Positions 52,014 through 60,230 of a stretch of DNA of 64,000 nucleotides are shown here, piece after piece (the stretch's first letter is position 1; every line of letters starts with the position of its first letter). The notes under the pieces were generated by a model. That model had not been told where the DNA came from, did no database searches, and saw only the letters and a list, made by a program, of their open reading frames with translations. The translations under genes were made by a program, and so were the position numbers. This DNA is from Phycisphaera sp. (lineage in GTDB: Bacteria; Planctomycetota; Phycisphaerae; Phycisphaerales; Phycisphaeraceae), in contig WGMF01000016.1 in assembly GCA_016125215.1 (NCBI GenBank), forward strand, positions 62,001 to 126,000, written 5' to 3'.

Positions 52014-52775
52014 CTAATCGCTATCGGTCCGCCGCCGCCAAAGTGTCCATTGAATGACGATCCCCGACAGGGTTATCAGACCCAGCGCAATGACGGATTG
52101 CCTCGGCGTGCTTGGGAGATAGCCCGAAGCGGAGGGGAGCAGCGACCTGGTCAGACCCGGCAAACCCCAGAGGATCATCCACGCCCCAAGCAGCGACGAT
52201 ATCAGCGCCGACCCCGTCATCGGCATGAGCAATCCCACCAGCAACCCACCCACAGCCGCGACACCCGTGGCCACCACCACCGTGCGCTTAAGCCCGCCGG
52301 GCAGGTCGTTCCACCACGACTCGGTGGCCAGCTTCTGGTCATCCACAAACGCACGGACCGCCTGCCACAGCTCTTTGGATTGCGTGGGCGGCGGTTGCGA
52401 GAGGTCGAGCCGAGGGTCTTCTGGCGGGGGTGTGCCTGTCCACGCCAGCACCAATGCCGGGGCTGCCAGCGCAAGCACCAGCGTGCAACTCAGGCTCATC
52501 CAGATGCGAAACAGCAGCATCGCCACCACGCACGAAACCACCGACGCCGCCAGCACAACCACAAACAACAACTGCCCCAGCCCCAAAAGGTCCGAGATCG
52601 CCAGCCCCATCAGCCCGCCGAACACCAAGCCTGAAAGCCCGACGACCGGCTTGGAAATTTTTCGGCCAAACAGCACGAGCAGCACGCCGCCCACTACGAG
52701 CAATCCAAAGGCAATCGGCGACCATTGCGACGCGGTGTCCATCGTTGAAAAAATATCCGTGTGTTCCATATCCAC
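52014..52775 (-). CDS. Polytopic membrane protein (DUF4203/TMEM198-like), copy 2
   Basis: 253 residues, about seven hydrophobic helices (WSPIAFGLLVVGGVLLVLFGRKISKPVVGLSGLVFGGLMGL at the start, then FVVVLAASVVSCVVAMLLFRIWMSLSCTLVLALAAPALVLAW, TVVVATGVAAVGGLLVGLLMP and others), with a polar loop (about 120-165) in the middle. The start helix plus GRKISKPVVGLSGLVFGG matches the same pattern as the downstream gene, suggesting paralogues. Gap to copy 1 is 103 bp. Role unknown. Confidence 0.7.
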   Translation of the reverse strand: MDMEHTDIFSTMDTASQWSPIAFGLLVVGGVLLVLFGRKISKPVVGLSGLVFGGLMGLAISDLLGLGQLLFVVVLAASVVSCVVAMLLFRIWMSLSCTLVLALAAPALVLAWTGTPPPEDPRLDLSQPPPTQSKELWQAVRAFVDDQKLATESWWNDLPGGLKRTVVVATGVAAVGGLLVGLLMPMTGSALISSLLGAWMILWGLPGLTRSLLPSASGYLPSTPRQSVIALGLITLSGIVIQWTLWRRRTDSD

Positions 52776-52866
52776 TACCCCCGTGGCCCGGGTTGCTTGC
52801 GATCAAGTCAGCCTGTCTGGAATACTATCGCCCATCCCACCCGCCGGGCGTTACAATGGCCCCCTC

Positions 52867-53979
52867 ATGACAGACCCCATTCCGACAAACCCTAACGACG
52901 CGGCCCTCGACCCGCTCCGACTCAAGATCGACCAGCTCGACAAACAGATCGTCGACCTGCTCAACGAACGCGCCAAGGTCGTCGTCGAGATTGGCAAGGT
53001 CAAGCTCCGCAGCAACGGCTCGCCAATCTACGCCCCCGACCGCGAGCAGAAAGTCCTCCAGCAGGTCCGGTCCTACAACAAGGGGCCACTGCCCGATCCC
53101 TGCCTCGAAGCGATCTGGCGTGAACTCATGTCCGGATCGTTCGCGCTCGAACGGCCGCTCCGCATCGGGTATCTCGGACCGCCCGGCAGCTTCAGCCACC
53201 TCGCAGCCCGGAGAAAGTTCGGTGCCAGTGTCGAGTACGACGCGCTCGAAGACATCGCCGCGGTGTTCGACGAGGTCGGCAGGGGTCACACCGACCTGGG
53301 CCTGGTCCCCATCGAAAACTCCGCGATCGGCGGCATCGGTGAGACGCTTGATTCGTTCCTCGCTTCCCAGTGCCAGGTCTGCGCCGAGGTGCTCATCACG
53401 ATCCACCACAACGTCCTGGCCAACTGCCCCCCGGAAAAGATCACGAAGATTTATTCCAAACCGGAGGTGTTCGCGCAGTGTCGGCGGTGGTTGAGCATGC
53501 AACTGCGCGAAGCCCAGCGCGTGCCCGTCGCGTCGAGCTCCAAGGCCGCCGAGATGGCTTCCAAAGAGGCCTCGACAGGCGCCGCCGCCATCGGTTCCAC
53601 GCTTGCCGCCGAGATCTACGGCCTGCACACGCTCTTTGCCAACATCGAAGACGACCCGCAGAACACGACGCGATTCTTCGTCATCGGCAAGCAGACCCCC
53701 GCGCCGACCGGCGACGACAAGACCGCCATCATGTTCACCACCGCCCACAAGGCCGGCGCCCTGGCCGAGGTCCTCGACGTGCTGCGAGACCACGGCTTGA
53801 ACCTCACCCACATCGACAAACGCCCCAGCAAGCGCGTCAACTGGGAGTATTACTTCTTCATCGACTTCATGGGCCACCACAAAGACGCCGCGGTGCAAAA
53901 AGCCATCGAGGCCACCTCGAAACACTGCCTGCAGCTCACCGTCCTCGGTTCGTTCCCACGGGCACGCGACGTGCTCTGA
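52867..53979 (+). CDS. pheA: Bifunctional chorismate mutase/prephenate dehydratase
   Basis: Two steps of phenylalanine synthesis: chorismate to prephenate to phenylpyruvate. 370 residues from ATG 52867. Chorismate mutase (AroQ type) spans about 15-95 (LRLKIDQLDKQIVDLLNERAKVVVEIGKVK, PDREQKVL). Prephenate dehydratase spans about 97-280 with RIGYLGPPGSFSHLAA, LGLVPIENSAIGGIGETLD and the catalytic NTTRFFVIG. A C-terminal ACT domain (about 288-365, HKAGALAEVLDVLRDHGLNLTHIDKRPS) provides feedback control; the usual ESRP is DKRP here. TACAAT (52852-52857) lies nine bases before the ATG with no RBS, so the mRNA may be leaderless. Confidence 0.95.
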   Translation: MTDPIPTNPNDAALDPLRLKIDQLDKQIVDLLNERAKVVVEIGKVKLRSNGSPIYAPDREQKVLQQVRSYNKGPLPDPCLEAIWRELMSGSFALERPLRIGYLGPPGSFSHLAARRKFGASVEYDALEDIAAVFDEVGRGHTDLGLVPIENSAIGGIGETLDSFLASQCQVCAEVLITIHHNVLANCPPEKITKIYSKPEVFAQCRRWLSMQLREAQRVPVASSSKAAEMASKEASTGAAAIGSTLAAEIYGLHTLFANIEDDPQNTTRFFVIGKQTPAPTGDDKTAIMFTTAHKAGALAEVLDVLRDHGLNLTHIDKRPSKRVNWEYYFFIDFMGHHKDAAVQKAIEATSKHCLQLTVLGSFPRARDVL

Positions 53980-54009
53980 CATTTGATTAGGCTGTGTGGT
54001 TCTGGACCA

Positions 54010-54468
54010 TCAAGCCTCGTAAACCCACGCCTCGACGCTCTTCTGGTACCTGACCAGCTCCGATTCCTTGAACCACAGCGCCAGTTCGCGCTGGGCGGAT
54101 TCGGGGCCGTCCGAGCCATGCACGAGATTCATGCCGCCGGAGAGGCCCAGGTCGCCGCGGATCGTGCCCGCCTCGGCCTTCTTGCCGTTGGTCGCGCCGA
54201 TGAGCTTTCGGCAGACCGTGATCGCCTCGTCGCCCTCGATTGCCAGCACGAGCACGGGTGAACTGGTCACGAACTTGATCAGCCCATCGAAGAACGGCTT
54301 GCCCTTGTGCTCACCGTAGTGACGTTCAGCCAAATCGCGAGGGACCATCATGAGCTTGGCACCGGCGATCCGCAGGCCCTTGTCCTCGAAGCGCGTGATG
54401 ACTTTGCCCATCAGCCCACGCTGCACCGCGTCGGGCTTGAGGATGATGAGTGTGGTTTCCATCTGCAT
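54010..54468 (-). CDS. ndk: Nucleoside diphosphate kinase
   Basis: Transfers the gamma phosphate between nucleoside tri- and diphosphates through a phosphohistidine. 152 residues, TTLIILKPDAVQRGLMGKVI at the N-terminus, active-site His117 in GGMNLVHGSDGPESAQREL, where the canonical motif is NxxHGSD. The length is slightly above the usual 140-150 through a short tail. Two ATGs are possible (54468 and 54462). It converges with pheA and lies downstream of a palindromic repeat that fills the gap to the preceding gene. Confidence 0.95.
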   Translation of the reverse strand: MQMETTLIILKPDAVQRGLMGKVITRFEDKGLRIAGAKLMMVPRDLAERHYGEHKGKPFFDGLIKFVTSSPVLVLAIEGDEAITVCRKLIGATNGKKAEAGTIRGDLGLSGGMNLVHGSDGPESAQRELALWFKESELVRYQKSVEAWVYEA

Positions 54469-54537
54469 GGTGTGGCTCCATCGGGTGAAAGTTCGGGGCG
54501 AGTGTTATCCCCGATCCCGCGTGGCAATGCAAATGTA

Positions 54538-54645
54538 TAGCCGCAGATGAACGCGGATAAACGCAGATGAAATCATTGATCGATACAAGAAACATATCTT
54601 TTTTATATGGCTCTATCAGCGTTTATCTGCGTACATCGGCGGCTA
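54538..54645. repeat. Imperfect inverted repeat of the GCCGCAGATGAACGCGGATAA type
   Basis: Arms near 54538-54565 and 54618-54645 match at about 24 of 28 positions in inverted orientation, separated by an AT-rich loop of about 50 bases. The outer right arm reaches the stop codon of the upstream minus-strand gene. The sequence resembles a palindrome dispersed in many bacterial genomes. It is probably a terminator or mRNA-stabilising element before ndk. Confidence 0.65.
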
Positions 54646-55632
54646 CACCGGCTTGTAAACCGGCAAGAGGTACGTTGCCTCGAAGTCGACGCCCGGGGTG
54701 TCGGCGTGGATGAGCAGTTCCCAGTAGGTCGGTTCATCGACGGAGAGGTTGGTCGCTCGCCCGTCCGAGGGGAGCAGGAAGGTGATCGGCACGCCCTGCG
54801 TCACGTCGCTCGCGGGGGCCACGGGATTCGCGGTCGGGCCAAGCTCCCCGGGCTGGTCGATCTCGTAGAGGTCCTGGTAGATGCGGTAGGGGATATAGCT
54901 TGTCGAACGGTTCTTGCCCGAACCCGAAACTTGTTTTTCGACTTCGATGCAGCGCAGCTCGAACTTAAGTTTCGTGTAGGACCCGATGCCTCGCGGGGAG
55001 ATGAAGTTCACGTCGAGCGTCTGACCGAGAAAGAAAGGAAAGCCCGTGAAGACCAGGCGCGTCTGGCCGTATTTCTGCCAACGCATGAATCGGTAGACCG
55101 TCATGCCGACCATCCCCACGAGGAATAGATCGAAAAACCCGATGATGGCTTTGGCAAAGAACGGGGCGTCGCCGAGCACAAAGATATAGTTGAACGGCGT
55201 GAGAAAGACCGCAATGAAGAGCGTGACGAGCAGCGCGCTAAAGACCTCCCGGCCGGCGTTGGACGTGGTGCCCTCTGGATCCCAAAGATGGTCGGCCATC
55301 CACGGCTCGTTGGGGTGGAGGGCGGCGCGTTGCTTGAGTTTCCCGGCTGTGCGCAGGGCCTTGAGGCCACCGGTAAACACCCCCGCGCCCGCCATGAAGA
55401 AGATCAACCCGACCAGACTGATGACCCACATCGGCGCGTGGATGCTCGAGGGTTTCACGTGGACGACGCCCAGGCCGATGAGCGTGATAAAGACGCCCAT
55501 CCCAACAAAAAACAACGAGGCCACCATCGCCACCGTCCCCCCCGCGACGCCGGCGTGTCCCTTGCGCGCGGTGACGCCTGTGAGTCGTTTGCGTTCGCGG
55601 TTGATGTTGGAGGGTTCATCCGTTTCAGGCAT
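54643..55632 (-). CDS. Four-helix membrane protein of unknown function
   Basis: About 329 residues from ATG 55632; family not recognised (some resemblance to DUF3592-type proteins). Membrane helices at about 32-52 (GTVAMVASLFFVGMGVFITL), 65-88 (VISLVGLIFFMAGAGVFTG), 130-152 (FSALLVTLFIAVFLTPFNYI) and 160-178 (AKAIIGFFDLFLVGMVGMTV) precede a beta-rich cytoplasmic domain with a short Gly/Lys/Arg loop (VSGSGKNRSTSYIPYRIYQDLY). The start fits a -10 box at 55639-55644 exactly six bases upstream, with no RBS. It is downstream of the MFS gene on the opposite reading order and separated by 35 bp. Confidence 0.68.
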   Translation of the reverse strand: MPETDEPSNINRERKRLTGVTARKGHAGVAGGTVAMVASLFFVGMGVFITLIGLGVVHVKPSSIHAPMWVISLVGLIFFMAGAGVFTGGLKALRTAGKLKQRAALHPNEPWMADHLWDPEGTTSNAGREVFSALLVTLFIAVFLTPFNYIFVLGDAPFFAKAIIGFFDLFLVGMVGMTVYRFMRWQKYGQTRLVFTGFPFFLGQTLDVNFISPRGIGSYTKLKFELRCIEVEKQVSGSGKNRSTSYIPYRIYQDLYEIDQPGELGPTANPVAPASDVTQGVPITFLLPSDGRATNLSVDEPTYWELLIHADTPGVDFEATYLLPVYKPV

Positions 55633-55638
55633 GTCCCG

Positions 55639-55644
55639 ATTGTA
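55639..55644 (-). promoter_or_regulatory. -10 box at leaderless spacing before the four-helix membrane gene
   Basis: TACAAT on the minus strand, followed by exactly six bases and the ATG at 55632. No convincing -35 at 17 bp. Same geometry as bioD (26617-26622) and ribF (59244-59249). Confidence 0.4.
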
Positions 55645-55667
55645 ACCCACCACGGTATGGCCAACAT

Positions 55668-57926
55668 CTACCCCTGCGTGGGTTTGACGCCGACGTGCAG
55701 CGCGTGGACGAGCAGGAGCAGGTACTCCATGCGTTCGTGACCGGCGGCGCGGAGTTGCTCCGTACTGCGGGTGATGACGGTCTGCGCGGTGTCGGTGAAG
55801 GCGTGGAGTTTCAAGCCCAGGACCAGTTCGATAAGGTGTTCGGTGCCGTGTTGCAGGTCGTCGTGGCCCAGTGCTTTGACGGCTTTGTTCAGGAGGAGTT
55901 CAGTGTCATGGCTCGGCAGGTTTGACACGTCGGGTTGCGTGACATGGCGTTTCACACTGAGCATGACGCCGGCGAGGGTGTCGCCGGGCTGGGCTTCCAT
56001 CCGTCGCCACAGGCGCAGGGCCTGCGCGTTCTTGCCCATGAGCGTGGCAATCGCCAGCGACAGTTCCCTGCGGATGTTCGTGTCCTGTTCGCTTGCGAGG
56101 AAATTCAACATCGGCGCACACAGGGGCGTGTGGTCCAGCGCCGCCAGCGCCGCGGCGTAGGCCACGCGCACACCGGGGTCGGTCTCGGCATTGAACAGGC
56201 CCACAAGCTCATTCACGCACCCCCGGTCGCCGAGCATCCCCAGCGCCCTGGCCGACCGCGCACGCAGGATCGAGTAGGGCGAAGCCAGCGCCTCACGTAG
56301 CGCGGGTAACGCCTGCGCATCGCCCATGCGGCCCAGCGCCCACGCCGCCGCGACGCGCAGGTCCACGTCTCCCTCGCGCAGCACGCTGACCATCGCTGTT
56401 GTGAGGCGGTCGTCCTGACGCATCCGTGCGATGGAGACCACCGCTTCGTACCGCACGTTGAAAGAGGGGTCGTTGAGTGACGCGACGAGTTCGTCGATGC
56501 TCAGCGGGCTTTGCGTCTGACCGAGACGCTCGATGGTGCCGATGCGCTGGTGCTCGAACCCGGCAAACTGGAACGCGACAAGCGCACGCAGCGCGGCAAA
56601 GGGATCGCCCTGCACGAACATCGCCGCAAAGCGTCGCACCGGCATCCCGCCCCCGGCGTGCAGCCCCGAGAGCACGCCCACCGCGATCAGTGCCATCGTC
56701 GGCCCGACGACCAATAGCGGCGTGTAGGGGTCTAGGTGGAAGTAACCGAAACTGCCGTTGAGGTGGCGTGTCCGGTCGAGCACTTCACCGGCGATGATCG
56801 GGCAGGTGCCTGCCACCAGTCCAACCCACGCCGAGTGCAGCGTGATGTAGCGGGTCCGTTTGTCCTGTGGGATCAGGTTGATGAACAGGTACCGCGTGTA
56901 ACCGATGCCCCAGCCCGGCCCGACAAGCCCGACCAGAAACGCCAGGCCCGCCACGATGTGAAAACTCACCGAGGTCTGCCTGGGCACGAAGAGCAGGCTC
57001 ACGGGGTAGAGCGTCATCAGGCACAGATTGAACAACATGACCGGCCTGCCCCCGTAACGGTCGGCTGCCCAGCCCCAGAAGAAGCTGCTCATCAATCCCG
57101 CCACCATCGCGCAACCATCGAGGAGCACGACCTGGTCCGTTCTCAGGCCGACCTGCTCTTTCATGAAAAGGGGCAGGAACGCCGCCATGACGCCCCAGCC
57201 GAGGTTGAAGATCGCGCTGCCCAGGAGCAGGCGCCTGAACTGCCCGTCACGCAGGGGTGAGAAGATGCTGTCGCCGCCGTTGCCGCTGCTCGAAGGGGGC
57301 ACGAACATCGGCCCGCCACCGAGGATTCGGCTGTAGAACACCATCGTCAACAGTGCAAACATCACGGACGCCCCTTGCAGGATCATGAACCGCTCGATCG
57401 GCGGGTTCTGACCAAGCACACGGCTGACGATAAAGACCGTGACCGCACCACACGACAGCGCGACAAGAACCTGCAGCGAGGTGTAGCGCCCGCGGATAGT
57501 GACAGGGACGAACTCCATGTTCCATAGCGTGCCGGCGTTCTCGGCGGTCGATCGCAACAGCGCAAAGACCACCATGATCCCGATGGCCAGCAGGTACGCT
57601 GAATCGAGACCGTAGTTCGCCGCCAGCCACGGTGCCAGCAGGAAGACCGCAAAGACCAAAGCCCTCGTCCCCATCGAGAACATGAACATCCGTTTCACAC
57701 CGATGCGTGCGACAAGCGGGCCGAGGATCGGCGCGGTCAGCCCCGCAAATGCGATGAGCGAAAGCAGCGTGCCGATCTGGGATTTATCCAGCCCGAGCTT
57801 GTCGAGGTAGAGCAAAAAGACCGGCATGCCGAAGGTGAACGAACAGTAGATGACGTTGGCCACGTCACCACACAGGCCCCACTTGAGCCTGCGGATTTTC
57901 TCGGCATTGGTCAGGTCGGAGGACAC
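55668..57926 (-). CDS. MFS transporter fused to C-terminal HEAT repeats
   Basis: 752 residues. Residues about 1-440 form a 12-helix major facilitator (VANVIYCSFTFGMPVFLLYLDKLGLDKSQIGTLLSLIAFAGL, GPLVARIGVKRMFMFSMG which fits the loop 2-3 signature, and WGWAADRYGGRPVMLFNLC as the second half's counterpart). Residues about 495-640 carry PBS-lyase/HEAT-type repeats of about 30 residues (VRYEAVVSIARMRQDDRL, LRVAAAWALGRMGDAQALPALREAL, LRARSARALGMLGDRGCVNELVGL, VRVAYAAALAALDHTPLC), followed by a helical tail. A HEAT solenoid on an MFS transporter suggests a regulatory or scaffold platform in the cytoplasm. The substrate is unknown. Pattern is read directly from the sequence. Confidence 0.85.
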   Translation of the reverse strand: MSSDLTNAEKIRRLKWGLCGDVANVIYCSFTFGMPVFLLYLDKLGLDKSQIGTLLSLIAFAGLTAPILGPLVARIGVKRMFMFSMGTRALVFAVFLLAPWLAANYGLDSAYLLAIGIMVVFALLRSTAENAGTLWNMEFVPVTIRGRYTSLQVLVALSCGAVTVFIVSRVLGQNPPIERFMILQGASVMFALLTMVFYSRILGGGPMFVPPSSSGNGGDSIFSPLRDGQFRRLLLGSAIFNLGWGVMAAFLPLFMKEQVGLRTDQVVLLDGCAMVAGLMSSFFWGWAADRYGGRPVMLFNLCLMTLYPVSLLFVPRQTSVSFHIVAGLAFLVGLVGPGWGIGYTRYLFINLIPQDKRTRYITLHSAWVGLVAGTCPIIAGEVLDRTRHLNGSFGYFHLDPYTPLLVVGPTMALIAVGVLSGLHAGGGMPVRRFAAMFVQGDPFAALRALVAFQFAGFEHQRIGTIERLGQTQSPLSIDELVASLNDPSFNVRYEAVVSIARMRQDDRLTTAMVSVLREGDVDLRVAAAWALGRMGDAQALPALREALASPYSILRARSARALGMLGDRGCVNELVGLFNAETDPGVRVAYAAALAALDHTPLCAPMLNFLASEQDTNIRRELSLAIATLMGKNAQALRLWRRMEAQPGDTLAGVMLSVKRHVTQPDVSNLPSHDTELLLNKAVKALGHDDLQHGTEHLIELVLGLKLHAFTDTAQTVITRSTEQLRAAGHERMEYLLLLVHALHVGVKPTQG

Positions 57927-57995
57927 GGATCACCCGATTGAGGAACGGCGTGCGCCAGCATAGCGACGCATCAAGCTGGGGCAAGCTTTGGATAC

Positions 57996-58232
57996 TTATC
58001 CCCCAAGCGAGATCATCGCTTTGCTGACTTCATCCTCGCTCGGCCTGCCTTCGAGGATGATTCGGCCGTTGTGGGTTACCACGGGGATGCGTTCGCGGTA
58101 GAGCGTCAGCCACTCGGGGTTGTCACGGATGTCGCGTTTGATGATGTGAACGGTCGGGTGGTATCGGCGGATCATCGACTCGAGCCTGTCGCACAGGCTG
58201 CACTCGATGTGGCCGAAGAGTTCGAGCGTCAT
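57996..58232 (-). CDS. Glutaredoxin-like protein
   Basis: 78 residues: a thioredoxin fold beginning MTLELFGHIECSLCDRLESMI with a CSLC redox pair (Cys11, Cys14) and cis-Pro at RIPVVTHNGRIIL. The size and motif fit the small glutaredoxin/DUF836 family, which may reduce or deglutathionylate target proteins. It lies between the MFS-HEAT gene and folE2 on the same strand, with gaps of about 65 bp on each side, so an operon is possible. Confidence 0.82.
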   Translation of the reverse strand: MTLELFGHIECSLCDRLESMIRRYHPTVHIIKRDIRDNPEWLTLYRERIPVVTHNGRIILEGRPSEDEVSKAMISLGG

Positions 58233-58299
58233 GGGCTGGGAATGGGGGCGTGTGTGACGTGCGATGTGGCATGGGCACTGAAGTGCCCAAGCCGGGGGG

Positions 58300-59157
58300 C
58301 TAGCGCGTGGTCTTGGTATTACGCTTGTCTTTTTCGATGAACGCGTAGGCGTTGTGGTTGTGGATCGACTCGAAGTTTTCGCTCATGACCTGGTACCACA
58401 CGATGCGGTCCTCGGCGTCGAGGGCGCTGGCCAGGTCGCGGACGATGTCCTCGACGAACTTGGGGTTGTCGTAGGCGGCTTCCGTGACCCACTTCTCGTC
58501 CGGGCGTTTGAGCACGGCAAAGACCTGCGTGCTGGCGCACCTTTCGACCACGGCAAAGAGGTCTTCGATCCACATGAACTTGCCGGGGGCAAAGCGGACC
58601 TTGACCTCCATCTCGCAGCGCTGGTTGTGCGCGCCGTAGGCGGAGATCTCTTTGGAGCAGGGGCAGAGGCTCGTCGCGGGGACCTTGATGCTCATCACAA
58701 AATCGTTGCTCTTGGGTTTGGCAGAGGCGGACGCCTCGAACGTGACGACGATGTCGAGCATCCCGGGCGAACCGGTGACGGGGGCCTTCTTGTGGATGAA
58801 GTAGGGGAAGGTCAGTTCGAGGTGGGCGTCCTCGGCTTCGAGGCGCTCGCGCATGTCGTGGCAGACCTCCATAATCATGTTCGACCGCAGCTCGGTGTGG
58901 TGCTTGTTGAGCACCTCGAGGAAGCGGGACATGTGCGTGCCTTTTTGATAATGGGGCAGGCCGACGTACATGTTGACCTGCGCGACGGTGTGCTGGACGC
59001 CGCCGGTCGCGGGGCACTGGAGCGTGATGGGGTAGGTGATGTTCTTGACGCCGACCTTGTCGATGGCCTGGTTGCGGGTGTCTATGGAAGCCTGCACGTC
59101 GGGCATGGCGCTCGAGGGCGTGCTGACCAGGGCACTTCCGGGGGTGGTTTTGTTCAT
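58300..59157 (-). CDS. folE2: GTP cyclohydrolase FolE2 (type IB)
   Basis: First step of tetrahydrofolate and, in many bacteria, queuosine synthesis: GTP to dihydroneopterin triphosphate. 285 residues from ATG 59157 (MNKTTPGSALVS). The zinc/manganese cysteine is in TSLCPCSKEIS, with the Glu and His metal ligands in the YGAHNQRCEMEVKV region. Other family segments are GTHMSRFLEVL and NPKFVEDIVRDLA. The short N-terminus contains CCCCGGAAGTG, a copy of the dispersed repeat core, read as TPGSA. Type IB enzymes can replace the zinc-dependent FolE when zinc is scarce. Confidence 0.93.
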   Translation of the reverse strand: MNKTTPGSALVSTPSSAMPDVQASIDTRNQAIDKVGVKNITYPITLQCPATGGVQHTVAQVNMYVGLPHYQKGTHMSRFLEVLNKHHTELRSNMIMEVCHDMRERLEAEDAHLELTFPYFIHKKAPVTGSPGMLDIVVTFEASASAKPKSNDFVMSIKVPATSLCPCSKEISAYGAHNQRCEMEVKVRFAPGKFMWIEDLFAVVERCASTQVFAVLKRPDEKWVTEAAYDNPKFVEDIVRDLASALDAEDRIVWYQVMSENFESIHNHNAYAFIEKDKRNTKTTR

Positions 59158-59243
59158 GGTCGTACTCTTTGGGGTGTCAGAGATGTTAGGCGGGCATGTG
59201 GGTGATGGCAAAACAGGGCTATGCGAGCGTCACGACAGGGCGT

Positions 59244-59249
59244 TATGCT
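59244..59249 (+). promoter_or_regulatory. -10 box of ribF at leaderless spacing
   Basis: TATGCT ends six bases before the ATG at 59256. No ribosome binding site is present between them. A -35 element is not clear. Confidence 0.4.
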
Positions 59250-59255
59250 TGAGCG

Positions 59256-60185
59256 ATGGTCGAACCCTGCGTGCTGGCGATTGGCAACTTCGACGGCGTC
59301 CACCTCGGGCACCGCTCGATCCTGCACCGTGCGCACGAGCTGGCCGAAACCGGCCCGTGGCCCGTGCGTGTCATGACCTTCGACCCGCACCCGTACCGTT
59401 TTCTTCGGCCGAGCCTCGAACCCTTGCGTATCACCACGATCGCACAGCGGGTTCGATACCTGCGTGAAGCGGGGGCTGACGATGTGACCGCGGTCAAGAC
59501 CACGCCCGAATTTCTCAGCACGTCGGCTCACGAATTTGTTGCCGATTTGATCGCACGTTACGCGCCGCGGGCGATCGTGGAAGGGCCTGACTTTCGATTC
59601 GGCAAGGGTCGTGTGGGGGACGCGGCGTTGCTCAGGCAGATGGGTGGGAAGAATGGTTTTGAAGTTCACGTGGTGGATCGATGCGAGGTTTCACTCCACG
59701 ACCTGCTGAGGGTGACGGTGAGCAGTTCGCTGGTTCGATACCTCGTGACGCACGGCCGTGTGGCCGATGCACAGAAGTGTCTGGGCAGGCCGTTCGAGAT
59801 CGAGGGCAAGGTGGTGACAGGCGAGCGTCGTGGCAGGACCATCGGGTTCCCCACGGTGAACCTTCAACTGGAAGACGCCGACCGGACGCTTGTTCCTACC
59901 AACGGGGTCTACGCGGGCCTTGCGGTGATCGAGGGGTCGGTCGATCCACTGGCCGCCGCGATCAGCATCGGCTCAAAACCGACGTTCGGCGGGGTGGTGT
60001 CGGCCATCGAGGCGCACCTCGTCGGCTACCGGGGCGAGCTCTACGGTCAGAGGGTGACACTGCGATTCACGCGATACCTCCGTGACCAGCAACCCTTCCC
60101 CAGCGTCGATACACTCAAATCCCAACTGGCCCGGGACGTGGCGCGGGCAGCAAGAGAGTCCGGGTCGCACTGGGCCCGGTTGTGA
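59256..60185 (+). CDS. ribF: Bifunctional riboflavin kinase/FAD synthetase
   Basis: Converts riboflavin to FMN and then FAD. 309 residues. The N-terminal FAD synthetase half has the HxGH nucleotidyl-transferase motif in IGNFDGVHLGH (10-19), and VMTFDPHPYRFL, GPDFRFGKGRVGD and VSSSLVRYL. The C-terminal kinase half has RTIGFPTVNL and NGVYAG, then IGSKPTFGG and AHLVGYRGELYG, all characteristic. The length is typical. The spacing of a TATGCT box to the ATG suggests a leaderless mRNA. It stands divergent from folE2 and leads the ribF-nrnA-TIM-barrel gene run. Confidence 0.95.
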   Translation: MVEPCVLAIGNFDGVHLGHRSILHRAHELAETGPWPVRVMTFDPHPYRFLRPSLEPLRITTIAQRVRYLREAGADDVTAVKTTPEFLSTSAHEFVADLIARYAPRAIVEGPDFRFGKGRVGDAALLRQMGGKNGFEVHVVDRCEVSLHDLLRVTVSSSLVRYLVTHGRVADAQKCLGRPFEIEGKVVTGERRGRTIGFPTVNLQLEDADRTLVPTNGVYAGLAVIEGSVDPLAAAISIGSKPTFGGVVSAIEAHLVGYRGELYGQRVTLRFTRYLRDQQPFPSVDTLKSQLARDVARAARESGSHWARL

Positions 60186-60230
60186 TATCGTGTGGTTGCC
60201 GACAGTTGATTAGAAGGGGCTGGAGCGGGC

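Noticed and set aside
54469-54642. Short open frames in the inverted repeat before ndk
   Set aside because: They run through both arms of the palindrome and have no supporting signals.
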